A stretch of DNA of 64,000 nt from CAWBCI01 sp963787195 (GTDB lineage Bacteria; Bacteroidota; Bacteroidia; Bacteroidales; JAGOPY01). This document shows positions 36,763 through 47,988 of the stretch, in pieces. The notes beneath the pieces were generated by a model, which saw only the letters and a program-made list of their open reading frames with translations, did no database searches and was not told the origin of the DNA. The translations under genes and the position numbers were made by a program. The first letter of the stretch is position 1, and each line of letters starts with the position of its first letter. Where the stretch lies: positions 1 to 64,000 of the forward strand of contig CAWBCI010000026.1 of assembly GCA_963787195.1 (NCBI GenBank), read 5' to 3'.

Positions 36763-37551
36763 ATGACTGATTATCAGACTATACAATTCGAAATAAAAGA
36801 TGATATAGGCACCATATGGCTGAACCGGCCTGAAATACACAATGCATTTAATGAGGTAATGATTTCGGAATTGATAGATTGTTTTGAGGAGATTAAAAAG
36901 ATGGATGAAATCCGGATTGTCGTCCTCAGGGGCAGGGGTAAATCCTTTTGTGCCGGAGCAGACCTGAACTGGATGCGGGCCGTTGCAAATTACAGCTACG
37001 AGCAAAATTTTAAGGAAAGCCTGAACCTTTCCAAATGCTTTTATACAATTTACACCTGCGCCAAACCTACTATTGCTGTAGTCCATGGCGCTGCCATTGG
37101 TGGAGCTAACGGATTGCTTGCCTCCTGTGATTTTGCTTATGCCGAAGACAATACAACTTTTTCGCTGAGTGAAGTGAAGATAGGCATTGTGCCAGCCTGT
37201 ATTTCTCCTTATGTCACTAAAAGAGTCGGAGAATATGGCTCACGGGAACTGATGCTTACAGGCAGACGGATCAAGGGCAAGGAAGCTGAACATTTCCGCC
37301 TGGTGAATAAATCCCTTGCTGCTGAAGAATTAGAAGAATACCTGACTTCGGTAATCAGCCTGCTTCGTACCAGCGGCCCGAAAGCCATGGGCCATTGCAA
37401 AAATCTCATCTTCAACATCAGTAATAAAGAAACATTGGAACAGGCCCTTGAATCAACCGCCAAAATGATCGCTGAAATCCGGGCATCTGAAGAAGGCCAG
37501 GAAGGTATGGCTGCCTTTCTGGAGAAAAGAAAGCCGAAATGGATACAGTAA
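36763..37551 (+). CDS. liuC: methylglutaconyl-CoA hydratase (enoyl-CoA hydratase family)
   Basis: 262 aa crotonase-fold enzyme: the oxyanion-hole segments are RGRGKSFCAGADLNWM and VHGAAIGGANGLLASCDFAYA, with ATFSLSEVKIGIVPACISPYV where catalytic acid residues lie. Set between the two carboxylase subunits, it most likely hydrates 3-methylglutaconyl-CoA to HMG-CoA. The name rests on the operon context as much as the sequence. Confidence 0.85.
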   Translation: MTDYQTIQFEIKDDIGTIWLNRPEIHNAFNEVMISELIDCFEEIKKMDEIRIVVLRGRGKSFCAGADLNWMRAVANYSYEQNFKESLNLSKCFYTIYTCAKPTIAVVHGAAIGGANGLLASCDFAYAEDNTTFSLSEVKIGIVPACISPYVTKRVGEYGSRELMLTGRRIKGKEAEHFRLVNKSLAAEELEEYLTSVISLLRTSGPKAMGHCKNLIFNISNKETLEQALESTAKMIAEIRASEEGQEGMAAFLEKRKPKWIQ

Positions 37552-37603
37552 AAAAATGATGAATGAAGAATTGTAAATTGAATAACAGAAAAATATATCG
37601 ATA

Positions 37604-39625
37604 ATGGCTCTTTTCAAAAAGATATTGATCGCTAACAGAGGTGAAATTGCCGTGAGGGTTATCAAAGCCGCCGCAAAACTCGGGATCAGGACCGTGGCTA
37701 TCTATTCCAGTGCGGATGAAGGTTCCCTGCATGTCAGGCTGGCTGATGAAGCATACAGCCTGAACAGTAATGAGCTGGCCGAATCTTATCTGAATATCGA
37801 AAAGATCATTCAAATCGCAAAAATTTCATCCTGCCAGGCAATTCATCCCGGCTATGGTTTCCTGGCTGAAAACCCCGCCTTTGTCAGTGCCTGCAATAAT
37901 GCCGGCCTGGTTTTCATAGGTCCCGATGCTCAGGCTATGAAATTGATGGGAAACAAAGTAGAGTCCAGGGAAGCATTAAAGGATGCCGGCATCCCAATGA
38001 CCGCGGGTATCACCGGGACTCTCGAAGAACTTCTTGCAAAAGCCGGGCAAATTAAATTGCCCATACTTGTGAAGGCAGCAGCCGGCGGTGGCGGAAAGGG
38101 TATGAGGATAGTGCATGATCTTTCCAAATTAGCTGAAACCCTTGAAAGCACCAGCCGGGAAGCCAAATCATATTTCGGTGACGGGACTGTATTTATCGAG
38201 AAATTTGTGGAAGAACCACGGCATATCGAAATACAGGTATTAGGTGACAATTATGGCAATGTAATCCATCTTTATGAAAGGGAATGTTCCATCCAACGAA
38301 GGTACCAGAAGATCATCGAAGAATCCCCTTCCCCCACCCTGACTGATGAGGTCAGGATAAAAATGGGAGAAACAGCAGTCCGGATTGCCAAAAAGATTGG
38401 ATACAGCAATGCCGGAACAGTGGAATTTCTGGTTGATAAGGATTTGAATTTTTATTTCCTGGAAATGAATACCCGGGTACAGGTAGAACATCCTGTCACA
38501 GAAATGGTAACAGGTTTTGACATTGTGAAGGAACAGATTTTGGTGGCTTCAGGCAAAAAGCTGGATATCAAACAGGAGGATATACATCAGAACGGACATG
38601 CCATTGAATGCAGGATTTATGCTGAAGATCCTGAGAACAACTTCCTCCCCTCACCGGGAAAAATGACATTATATATTGAGCCGGCGGGTGATGGGCTCAG
38701 AATAGATTCCGCAATTGACCGGGCGTGCACCATAGAGAGTTTTTACGATCCCATGATCTGTAAACTGATACTTTGGGGTGAAGACCGTGAGATAGCCCGC
38801 GAAAAAATGATCCATGCCCTTGATCATTTCGTGGTACATGGTATCCGGACTAATATAGCCTATCTTAGGCAATTGATGGCTCACCCAAACTATATCGCAA
38901 ACAATCTTTCCACAAAATTCTGTGATGAGCATACAGTTAGCCTGATAAAGACATCCTTGCAGGAAAAGGAAGCGATAGCAGTGTATTTACCTATCATTGC
39001 CTATTATCTTTATGAATTCAATATAAGAAAAAGAGAAGCTTCAAATCCGGACTATCATTTATGGCAACAAATCAGTTATTGGAGGGATGTCATGATATTA
39101 TCGGGTGAAATTGACAATAAGGCATATTCAACCGAAATCGAAAATATCAGAAATAATTCTTATACGTTCATTTTCAATAATGAACCTCATAAAGCTGCGC
39201 TGGAATCAATAGATATGGGATGTCTTAACATTAAAATCGATGAACAGCCCTATCGTTTTTTTGTTTCAAAAGATGAGAACGGCCAGGGATATATCAGCCT
39301 TGACAGCTTTAATTTCCGTATCCGCCGTAATGATGTTTTGAGCGACAATGCTGAACTGTTGGGAAGCTATGATCAGTTGGCCAAAAAGGGGTCCGGAAAA
39401 ATTGTTTCACCCATGCCTGGCAAAGTGATCAAAATCAATGTGAAAGAGGGCGACCAGGTCCGGAAGGGAAACACCCTGATGATCGTCGAGGCTATGAAAA
39501 TGGAAAATCATATTACTTCACCTTCTGACGGGATCGTTGAAAAGGTAAATGTAAAACAGGGTGATATGGTGAATGGCAGTACCCGACTTATTGAATTGAA
39601 AAAATCAGACAAACAAGCAACCTAA
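37604..39625 (+). CDS. mccA: methylcrotonyl-CoA carboxylase alpha (biotin carboxylase + BCCP) subunit
   Basis: 673 aa: N-terminal biotin carboxylase with KILIANRGEIAVRVI, ATP-grasp loop KAAAGGGGKGMRIV, EMNTRVQVEHPVTE, then a linker and a C-terminal biotinyl domain with VEAMKMENH (biotinylated Lys632). It carboxylates its BCCP and, with the beta subunit, 3-methylcrotonyl-CoA. All conserved catalytic elements look intact. Confidence 0.93.
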   Translation: MALFKKILIANRGEIAVRVIKAAAKLGIRTVAIYSSADEGSLHVRLADEAYSLNSNELAESYLNIEKIIQIAKISSCQAIHPGYGFLAENPAFVSACNNAGLVFIGPDAQAMKLMGNKVESREALKDAGIPMTAGITGTLEELLAKAGQIKLPILVKAAAGGGGKGMRIVHDLSKLAETLESTSREAKSYFGDGTVFIEKFVEEPRHIEIQVLGDNYGNVIHLYERECSIQRRYQKIIEESPSPTLTDEVRIKMGETAVRIAKKIGYSNAGTVEFLVDKDLNFYFLEMNTRVQVEHPVTEMVTGFDIVKEQILVASGKKLDIKQEDIHQNGHAIECRIYAEDPENNFLPSPGKMTLYIEPAGDGLRIDSAIDRACTIESFYDPMICKLILWGEDREIAREKMIHALDHFVVHGIRTNIAYLRQLMAHPNYIANNLSTKFCDEHTVSLIKTSLQEKEAIAVYLPIIAYYLYEFNIRKREASNPDYHLWQQISYWRDVMILSGEIDNKAYSTEIENIRNNSYTFIFNNEPHKAALESIDMGCLNIKIDEQPYRFFVSKDENGQGYISLDSFNFRIRRNDVLSDNAELLGSYDQLAKKGSGKIVSPMPGKVIKINVKEGDQVRKGNTLMIVEAMKMENHITSPSDGIVEKVNVKQGDMVNGSTRLIELKKSDKQAT

Positions 39626-39640
39626 AAAATATAAGTTAAT

Positions 39641-40786
39641 ATGGACTTTGAACTTAGTGAAGAACACAAGTTGATCCGGGAAACTGTCAGGGACTTCTCT
39701 GAAAGGGAAATCAAACCTTTGGCAAAAGATCTGGATGAAAAAGCTGAATTTTCAAATGAACTTACACTCAAAATGGGTGAATTGGGCCTGTTCGGAATGT
39801 ATCTTCCTGAAAAATACGGAGGACAGGGCCTTGATTACTTGTCCTATATTATAGCAGTTGAAGAAATAGCCCGGGTGGATGGCTCTCAGGCAGCCACACT
39901 TGCAGCACATAATTCGTTGGGTATTGGGCCTTTATATTATTATGGGAATGAAGAGCAGAAAATGAAGTATCTGCCCGGCTTATGTACCGGTTCTGCCCTC
40001 TGGGGTTTCGGCCTTACTGAACCGGATGCCGGATCAGATTCCAGGGGAACCAAAACCAAAGCTTATCTTGAAAACGGGGAATGGGTTATCAATGGCTCCA
40101 AGATATTTATTACCAACGGATCTGTTGATATTTCTGTGGGCTCTACAGTGCAGGCCGTCACCAGTGATAATGCCGGCAAAAAGCTATTTACCTGTATCAT
40201 CGTTGAAAAGGGGACACCGGGATTTACTGTCAGAAGTATGCATGGAAAGATGATGTGGCGGGCTTCGGATACGGCAGAGTTATTCTTCGATAATTGCAGG
40301 GTGCCCGAATCACATTTGCTTGGAAAGGTAGGTGAAGGTTCCCGGATTATGCTCAGTACGCTTGACAGCGGCCGTCTTTCCATTGCAGCTATGGGACTGG
40401 GTCTGGCCCAGGGGGCTTTTGAAGCCGCCCTGTCTTACGCCAAAGAAAGAAAACAGTTTGGACAAGCCATTGTTAAATTCCAGGTAAACGCATTCAAGCT
40501 GGCAGATATGGCCCTTAAAATTGAATTGGCCCGTAATCTTCTCTACAAAGCATGCTGGTTGAAGGATAATGATAAACCTTTCGCGAAAGAAGCGGCCATG
40601 TCGAAGCTGTATTGTTCGGAGATTGCAAAGCAGGTTGCCGATGAAGCGGTTCAGATCCACGGTGGATATGGACTGATGAAGGATTATGATGTAGAAAGAT
40701 TTTATCGTGATCAGAGACTCTTGCAGATAGGCGAAGGCACTTCTGAAATACAAAGGCTGGTTATTTCCCGGCAAATCGGCTGCTGA
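39641..40786 (+). CDS. acyl-CoA dehydrogenase (short/branched-chain)
   Basis: 381 aa flavoprotein with the N-terminal helical domain, GLTEPDAGSDSRG FAD-binding region, and a C-terminal IGEGTSEIQR motif whose Glu takes the catalytic position of SCAD/MCAD enzymes. Isovaleryl-CoA dehydrogenases normally have IGAGTSE there and use another Glu, so I would not call this liuA despite the operon. Possible substrates are isobutyryl-, 2-methylbutyryl- or butyryl-CoA. It is 15 nt after mccA and clearly in the same operon. Confidence 0.9.
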   Translation: MDFELSEEHKLIRETVRDFSEREIKPLAKDLDEKAEFSNELTLKMGELGLFGMYLPEKYGGQGLDYLSYIIAVEEIARVDGSQAATLAAHNSLGIGPLYYYGNEEQKMKYLPGLCTGSALWGFGLTEPDAGSDSRGTKTKAYLENGEWVINGSKIFITNGSVDISVGSTVQAVTSDNAGKKLFTCIIVEKGTPGFTVRSMHGKMMWRASDTAELFFDNCRVPESHLLGKVGEGSRIMLSTLDSGRLSIAAMGLGLAQGAFEAALSYAKERKQFGQAIVKFQVNAFKLADMALKIELARNLLYKACWLKDNDKPFAKEAAMSKLYCSEIAKQVADEAVQIHGGYGLMKDYDVERFYRDQRLLQIGEGTSEIQRLVISRQIGC

Positions 40787-40860
40787 GCTTTTAAAGCATC
40801 CGATTCATATCCTGATCAAGGTATGAAAATCATCTTTATTGATTAAATTAAGATCATCCT

Positions 40861-42810
<1,950 letters not shown>

Positions 42811-42841
42811 GAATACGCCTAGTAAAATATTCTACACTCAT

Positions 42842-43489
42842 TTATTCCTTGTCCTTAAACCTGAGTTCGCCATCCTTTACTATCGGAAGCTCTTCCAGGT
42901 TCACATGGAAGGTAAGCCAGTCGATAATCTTCAAGCCCAGTTCATCCGAGAGATTATTTATATCATAATAATAGATCTCATGGAATTTGTTCTTATCGCT
43001 CCTGGGTTTTCCGGGGTTATGCTTGTTTTTATCTTCTTCTGAAATTAATTTTCCGTCATGTACCTTCTTTTCCTGAAATACTTCCAATATTTCTACTTCC
43101 ACCTTATCCATAATCTTCGCGACATTTATAAAGATGACCCGGATATGTTTATAATGAATATTTTTAAGCGGATTGATTATACTCCGGAACTCAACTTTAT
43201 GTATTTTCCGGCTACTGGAAAAATAATTCAAGTGGTTATCCAGTTTTGAAATTCTGCTCTTAGCAGTGAGTTTCCCGAAAACTTCACGGTGTTCTAAAGG
43301 AAGATCATTGACCCGTTCAACCAGTTTGTTCAGCCTTTCTATAAAACTATCATAGGGTATTTTATTTTTCTGATAATTCTGCTGGATCCTGAATTTTTTA
43401 TCCTGGATCCTGGCACTGTCGGAAGCAGAGCGATTCTTCCTGCTTTCCATTCTTTCTATTTCTTCAAGCCAATGACTCATAGCCATCAA
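42842..43489 (-). CDS. hypothetical charged protein downstream of icmF
   Basis: 215 aa (or 212 from the third Met), no signal or membrane segment. Basic, helical N-terminal half (RIQDKKFRIQQNYQKNK, LNKLVERVND) and an acidic C-terminal part (ELGLKIIDWLTFHVNLEELPIV). No family recognised. It begins 15 nt after the stop of the fused mutase gene in the same direction, so the two are probably co-transcribed. A role in mutase chemistry is not suggested by any motif. Confidence 0.7.
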   Translation of the reverse strand: MMAMSHWLEEIERMESRKNRSASDSARIQDKKFRIQQNYQKNKIPYDSFIERLNKLVERVNDLPLEHREVFGKLTAKSRISKLDNHLNYFSSSRKIHKVEFRSIINPLKNIHYKHIRVIFINVAKIMDKVEVEILEVFQEKKVHDGKLISEEDKNKHNPGKPRSDKNKFHEIYYYDINNLSDELGLKIIDWLTFHVNLEELPIVKDGELRFKDKE

Positions 43490-43504
43490 AATATTAAATA
43501 AAAC

Positions 43505-46500
43505 TTACATATTTCTTCGGTATTGCCCGCCCACATGGAATAATGCGTCGGTAATCTGTCCGATAGAGCAATACTTGGATGCATTCATAATTCCTTCAAA
43601 AATATTCTTATTATGCCGGGCTCGCTCCTGAAGGTCAGCGAGCAAAGCTGGTGTCTTATCTGCATAAGTTTTATGCAGTTGTTTCAACATAGATATCTGA
43701 TAGACTTTTTCCTTTTTGGTAGCCCTGATCACTTCGCCGGGTAGTGTCGTCGGAGAACCATCTGATGAAAGGAAGGTATTCACGCCCATAATGGGGAGTT
43801 TCCCAGAATGTTTAAGGGTTTCATAATACATTGATTCATCCTGGATTTTTCCGCGCTGGTACATAGTTTCCATGGCTCCCAGTACCCCACCCCTTTCGGT
43901 AATCCGGTCAAATTCTGAAAGTATGGCTTCTTCCACCAGGTCGGTAAGTTCCTCAATTATGAAAGAGCCCTGGAGCGGATTCTGATTTTTTGCCAGTCCA
44001 AGCTCATGATTAATGATCAGCTGGATGGCCATAGCTCTTCTGACTGACTCTTCTGTCGGAGTTGTGATAGCTTCATCATATGCATTTGTATGAAGCGAAT
44101 TGCAGTTATCATAAATCGCGTAGAGAGCCTGGAGGGTCGTACGTATATCATTAAAGGATATTTCCTGGGCATGAAGTGAACGGCCGGAGGTCTGGATATG
44201 ATATTTCAGTTTCTGGGCCCGTTCGTCTGCACCATATTTATATTTCAAAGCCTTGGCCCAAATAAGGCGCGCTACACGGCCCAGGACCGCATATTCGGCA
44301 TCAATGCCATTGGAAAAGAAAAACGAAAGGTTTGGTGCAAATTTATTAATATCCATTCCCCTCGAAAGATAATACTCAACATAGGTAAAACCGTTGGCGA
44401 GGGTAAAAGCCAGTTGGCTTATCGGGTTGGCTCCCGCTTCAGCAATATGATAACCTGAAATGGATACCGAATAGAAATTCCTGACATGATGATTATTGAA
44501 AAATTCCTGCACATCACCCATCATTTTGATTGAAAAATCAGTCGAGAAAATACAGGTATTCTGGGCCTGGTCCTCCTTTAAAATATCGGCCTGAACTGTT
44601 CCCCTGACCTTGCAGAGGGTGTCGGCTTTGATCTTTTCATAGACATCCGCAGGAAGGACCTGATCGCCGGTAACTCCCAGCAACATCAAACCAAGTCCAT
44701 CATTACCTTTGGGAAGAGGCCCCTGGTATTGAGGTCTTTTAGTCCCTTTTTCCTGATAAAGCTTTTCTATTTTCTTTTCGACTGATTTCTCCAGGCCCTG
44801 ATTTTTGATATATACTTCGCATTGCTGATCGATTGCTGCATTCATGAAATAGCCCACAAGTGTAGGTGCCGGGCCATTGATGGTCATGGACACGGATGTC
44901 TTGGGGTCGGCCAGATCAAAGCCGGAATAAAGTTTTTTGGCATCATCCAGACAGGCTATTGAGACGCCTGCATTTCCGATCTTTCCATAAATATCCGGTC
45001 TTATATCAGGGTCATTCCCATATAGGGTGACTGAATCAAATGCCGTAGACAAACGCCGTGCTGGCATATCCAGCGACACATAGTGGAAGCGGCGGTTGGT
45101 TCTTTCAGGGCCACCTTCACCGGCAAACATGCGCGTAGGGTCCTCACCTTCGCGTTTAAATGGAAACACCCCGGCGGCAAAAGGAAATTCGCCTGGCACA
45201 TTTTCTTTCAGGTTCCATTTCAGTATATCCCCCCAGCCCTTATATCCCGGAAGAACAACCTTGGGGATACGCGTATGGGAGAGGGTTTCGCTGTAAGTAT
45301 CTACTTTAACGATTTTATCCCGGACCTGAAATTCAAATTTATCCTGCTTATAGGACTTAATTTTTTCATCCCAGTTCTCCAGAATAAATTTAGACGGCCC
45401 GTCAAGATCCCTTTCTATTTTCTTATATTCTTCCGAGAGTACTTCCGATAATTCCTTCTTTTCAGGTATGAGACTGATAGTTTCATGGATTGCATATAAA
45501 TGTTGGGCAATATCAGCCTGTTTTTCAACCCATTTATTATAATTCCTGACCGTATCTGATATTTCAGAAAGGTAGCGAACCTTTCCGGGAGGAATGATTG
45601 ATATTTTATCGCTTGTTGCTACTTTTCCCTTCATCCCGGATTTAAACCCGGCTCCGGTCTTTTTATTAATTATCTCTATCAGGGCGCTGTAAAATTTATT
45701 TACTCCGGGGTCATTATATTGAGATGCAACGGTACCATAAATTGGGAGGTCCCCAGGTTCAGTTTCCCAAAGCTGATGATTGCGGGCATATTGTTTTCTG
45801 ACATCACGGAGTGCGTCCATGGATCCCCTTTTATCGAATTTATTGATCGCTATAACATCTGCAAAATCAAGCATGTCAATTTTCTCCAACTGGGTCGCGG
45901 CCCCATATTCCGGGGTCATGGCATACATGGTAACATCACTGTGATCGACGATTTCGGTATCAGACTGACCTATCCCGGAGGTTTCCAGGATGATCAGGTC
46001 ATAGCCAGCCGCCTGGAGAATAATTTTGGCATCCATTACATACCTGGAAACGGCGAGGTTGGACTGGCGTGTTGCCAGGGACCTCATATACACCCTCGGA
46101 TTGTTAATTGAATTCATCCGGATACGGTCCCCCAGGAGTGCCCCTCCTGTCTTACGTTTTGAAGGGTCCACCGAGATTATCCCCACCGTTTTGTCAGGAA
46201 AATCCTGCAAAAACCTTCTCACAATTTCGTCAACCAGGGAGGACTTACCCGAACCACCGGTTCCGGTAATCCCCAAAACAGGTGATTTTTTAGAATGATT
46301 TTTCAGACTTTCGATAAGCTTAGCTGCCTTTTCCGGGTAATTTTCAGCAGCCGAAATTAAATGTGCAATGCTATTCACATCTTTTCCCTGTATATCCTCT
46401 TTTGAAACGGAAGAAATATTATTCCCTGTTGGAAAATCAGATTTTTCCATCAGGTCATTGATCATTCCCTGAAGTCCCATTTCGCGACCATCATCGGGTG

Positions 46501-46873
46501 AATAAATGCGAGTAATCCCATATTCGTGTAACTCTTTCATTTCCTCAGGAAGTATCACACCTCCGCCGCCCCCAAAGATTTTGATATGCCCGCAGCCTTT
46601 TTCCTGAAGCATATCATACATATATTTGAAGAATTCCATATGCCCGCCCTGGTATGAAGTGATGGCAATGGATTGAACATCTTCCTGTACTGCACAATCA
46701 ACGATTTCCTGAACAGAACGGTCGTGCCCCAGGTGTATCACCTCCGCTCCGGTTGACTGGATAATGCGGCGCATGATGTTGATAGCCGCGTCATGTCCAT
46801 CGAAGAGAGAAGCTGCCGTAACGATGCGAATGTGATTAGTGGGTTTATAGGGAACCGTTTTTGCTGAGTGCAT
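43505..46873 (-). CDS. icmF: fused isobutyryl-CoA mutase (IcmF type)
   Basis: 1122 aa from ATG 46873 (MHSAKTVPYKP). Three modules in the order unique to IcmF: N-terminal B12-binding domain (SLFDGHDAAINIM for the DxHxxG site), a central MeaB-like G-protein chaperone with P-loop GTGGSGKSSL, and a C-terminal acyl-CoA mutase barrel (VFPFKREGEDPTRMFAGEG). IcmF interconverts isobutyryl- and butyryl-CoA and in some bacteria isovaleryl- and pivalyl-CoA. A -7 element at 46904-46911 shows that a longer frame reaching 46948 is not the start. Opposite the leucine/valine-type operon. Confidence 0.95.
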   Translation of the reverse strand: MHSAKTVPYKPTNHIRIVTAASLFDGHDAAINIMRRIIQSTGAEVIHLGHDRSVQEIVDCAVQEDVQSIAITSYQGGHMEFFKYMYDMLQEKGCGHIKIFGGGGGVILPEEMKELHEYGITRIYSPDDGREMGLQGMINDLMEKSDFPTGNNISSVSKEDIQGKDVNSIAHLISAAENYPEKAAKLIESLKNHSKKSPVLGITGTGGSGKSSLVDEIVRRFLQDFPDKTVGIISVDPSKRKTGGALLGDRIRMNSINNPRVYMRSLATRQSNLAVSRYVMDAKIILQAAGYDLIILETSGIGQSDTEIVDHSDVTMYAMTPEYGAATQLEKIDMLDFADVIAINKFDKRGSMDALRDVRKQYARNHQLWETEPGDLPIYGTVASQYNDPGVNKFYSALIEIINKKTGAGFKSGMKGKVATSDKISIIPPGKVRYLSEISDTVRNYNKWVEKQADIAQHLYAIHETISLIPEKKELSEVLSEEYKKIERDLDGPSKFILENWDEKIKSYKQDKFEFQVRDKIVKVDTYSETLSHTRIPKVVLPGYKGWGDILKWNLKENVPGEFPFAAGVFPFKREGEDPTRMFAGEGGPERTNRRFHYVSLDMPARRLSTAFDSVTLYGNDPDIRPDIYGKIGNAGVSIACLDDAKKLYSGFDLADPKTSVSMTINGPAPTLVGYFMNAAIDQQCEVYIKNQGLEKSVEKKIEKLYQEKGTKRPQYQGPLPKGNDGLGLMLLGVTGDQVLPADVYEKIKADTLCKVRGTVQADILKEDQAQNTCIFSTDFSIKMMGDVQEFFNNHHVRNFYSVSISGYHIAEAGANPISQLAFTLANGFTYVEYYLSRGMDINKFAPNLSFFFSNGIDAEYAVLGRVARLIWAKALKYKYGADERAQKLKYHIQTSGRSLHAQEISFNDIRTTLQALYAIYDNCNSLHTNAYDEAITTPTEESVRRAMAIQLIINHELGLAKNQNPLQGSFIIEELTDLVEEAILSEFDRITERGGVLGAMETMYQRGKIQDESMYYETLKHSGKLPIMGVNTFLSSDGSPTTLPGEVIRATKKEKVYQISMLKQLHKTYADKTPALLADLQERARHNKNIFEGIMNASKYCSIGQITDALFHVGGQYRRNM

Positions 46874-46903
46874 GTCTTCAGAAATTCTAATTATACAGGC
46901 TTG

Positions 46904-46911
46904 CAAATATA
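46904..46911 (-). promoter_or_regulatory. icmF promoter -7 element
   Basis: CAAATATA on the plus strand reads TATATTTG on the minus strand, a TAnnTTTG match. Transcription would start ~25 nt before the ATG at 46873, supporting that start. Confidence 0.5.
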
Positions 46912-47011
46912 TGCATTTCCATTTAAACCTGAGCTCTGAAATACTCACTTATATCTAGGCAAAAGATACATTTCCAAAATTAAAAGGAGAGTGCTTATAG
47001 CAAAAAATGGC

Positions 47012-47761
47012 TTATTTTAAAAGTTTGTCAATAGCCTGCATACTTTCACGGCTCATGGGAAGTGAATAAATTTGGGGATCATTCCGCAGTTCACATTGTT
47101 TACGTTTTCGGTCAACCCTGGTAAGATAGGTGAGATTTATGATGAAGGACCTGTTAATCCTGGAGAATTTATCTGCCGGAAGTATCCCTTCAAGATGTCC
47201 AAGATTGGAGGTAACTGTTTCTTTAATATTTCCTGTGAGATTAAGGATGGTATAGTTGCCATTAGCTTCGCAATAAATGATCTTTTTCAGATCAACTACA
47301 ATAAATCCCTGGCGGGTGTTAAATCTGATTCTTTCTCCGTCCAGTTTGCGGATAAGTGTATTAAGTTTTTCATGCATCTCCTCAGGTTTCTTCTTTAGCC
47401 TTAATCTTTGAAGAGTAGAGGCAAGTTCGTCCTGATCAATTGGTTTAAGAAGATAGTCAAAGGCCTGGAATTTAATAGCATCCATTACGAAATGATCATA
47501 GCCGGTAACAAAAATGATATTTGGATTCAGGTTTAGTTCCCGGATTTCTTTCATCAGGTCAAAGCCATTAATGCGGGGCATATTGATATCCAGAAATAAT
47601 ATATCAGGTTCATGGTTAATTATTTCCTTAAGGGCTTCAGCTGCATTTGAAATTTTGGCTATAATCTCCACATTTCCTTCTTCCAAAAGAAGATTTTCCA
47701 GAATGTCCCTGGCTTCTTTTTCATCATCCACTATTATTGCTCTGAAAGGCTCGGATTTCAT
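47012..47761 (-). CDS. LytTR-type response regulator
   Basis: 249 aa: receiver with acidic pocket (IVDDE) and Asp58 (LFLDINMPRING), then a C-terminal LytTR DNA-binding domain (IRFNTRQGFIVVDLKKIIYCEANGNYTI...FSRINRSFIINLTYLTRV). It normally pairs with a LytS-type kinase that has a His_kinase (PF06580) domain; the nearest such kinase is 6 kb away at 54015-57278 on the same strand. It is divergent from the PAS kinase downstream. Confidence 0.93.
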   Translation of the reverse strand: MKSEPFRAIIVDDEKEARDILENLLLEEGNVEIIAKISNAAEALKEIINHEPDILFLDINMPRINGFDLMKEIRELNLNPNIIFVTGYDHFVMDAIKFQAFDYLLKPIDQDELASTLQRLRLKKKPEEMHEKLNTLIRKLDGERIRFNTRQGFIVVDLKKIIYCEANGNYTILNLTGNIKETVTSNLGHLEGILPADKFSRINRSFIINLTYLTRVDRKRKQCELRNDPQIYSLPMSRESMQAIDKLLK

Positions 47762-47988
47762 TATAAAATTAATTCAGGTACGACCAGCTAATTAATCTGC
47801 ATCTAAAATAATAATATTATTTGAAACTCTTTATAGTATCCGGTGTAAAATAAAGTATTGATTAATATTTATTGTTAAAAACAGGGTTAATTGCTTTTAA
47901 TATTATTTATTGATCCATAATACTCAGGGAAATAACTTATCTTTAACTTATTGTTCGGGAACATTCCCTGTTATAATATTTTCAGGAC

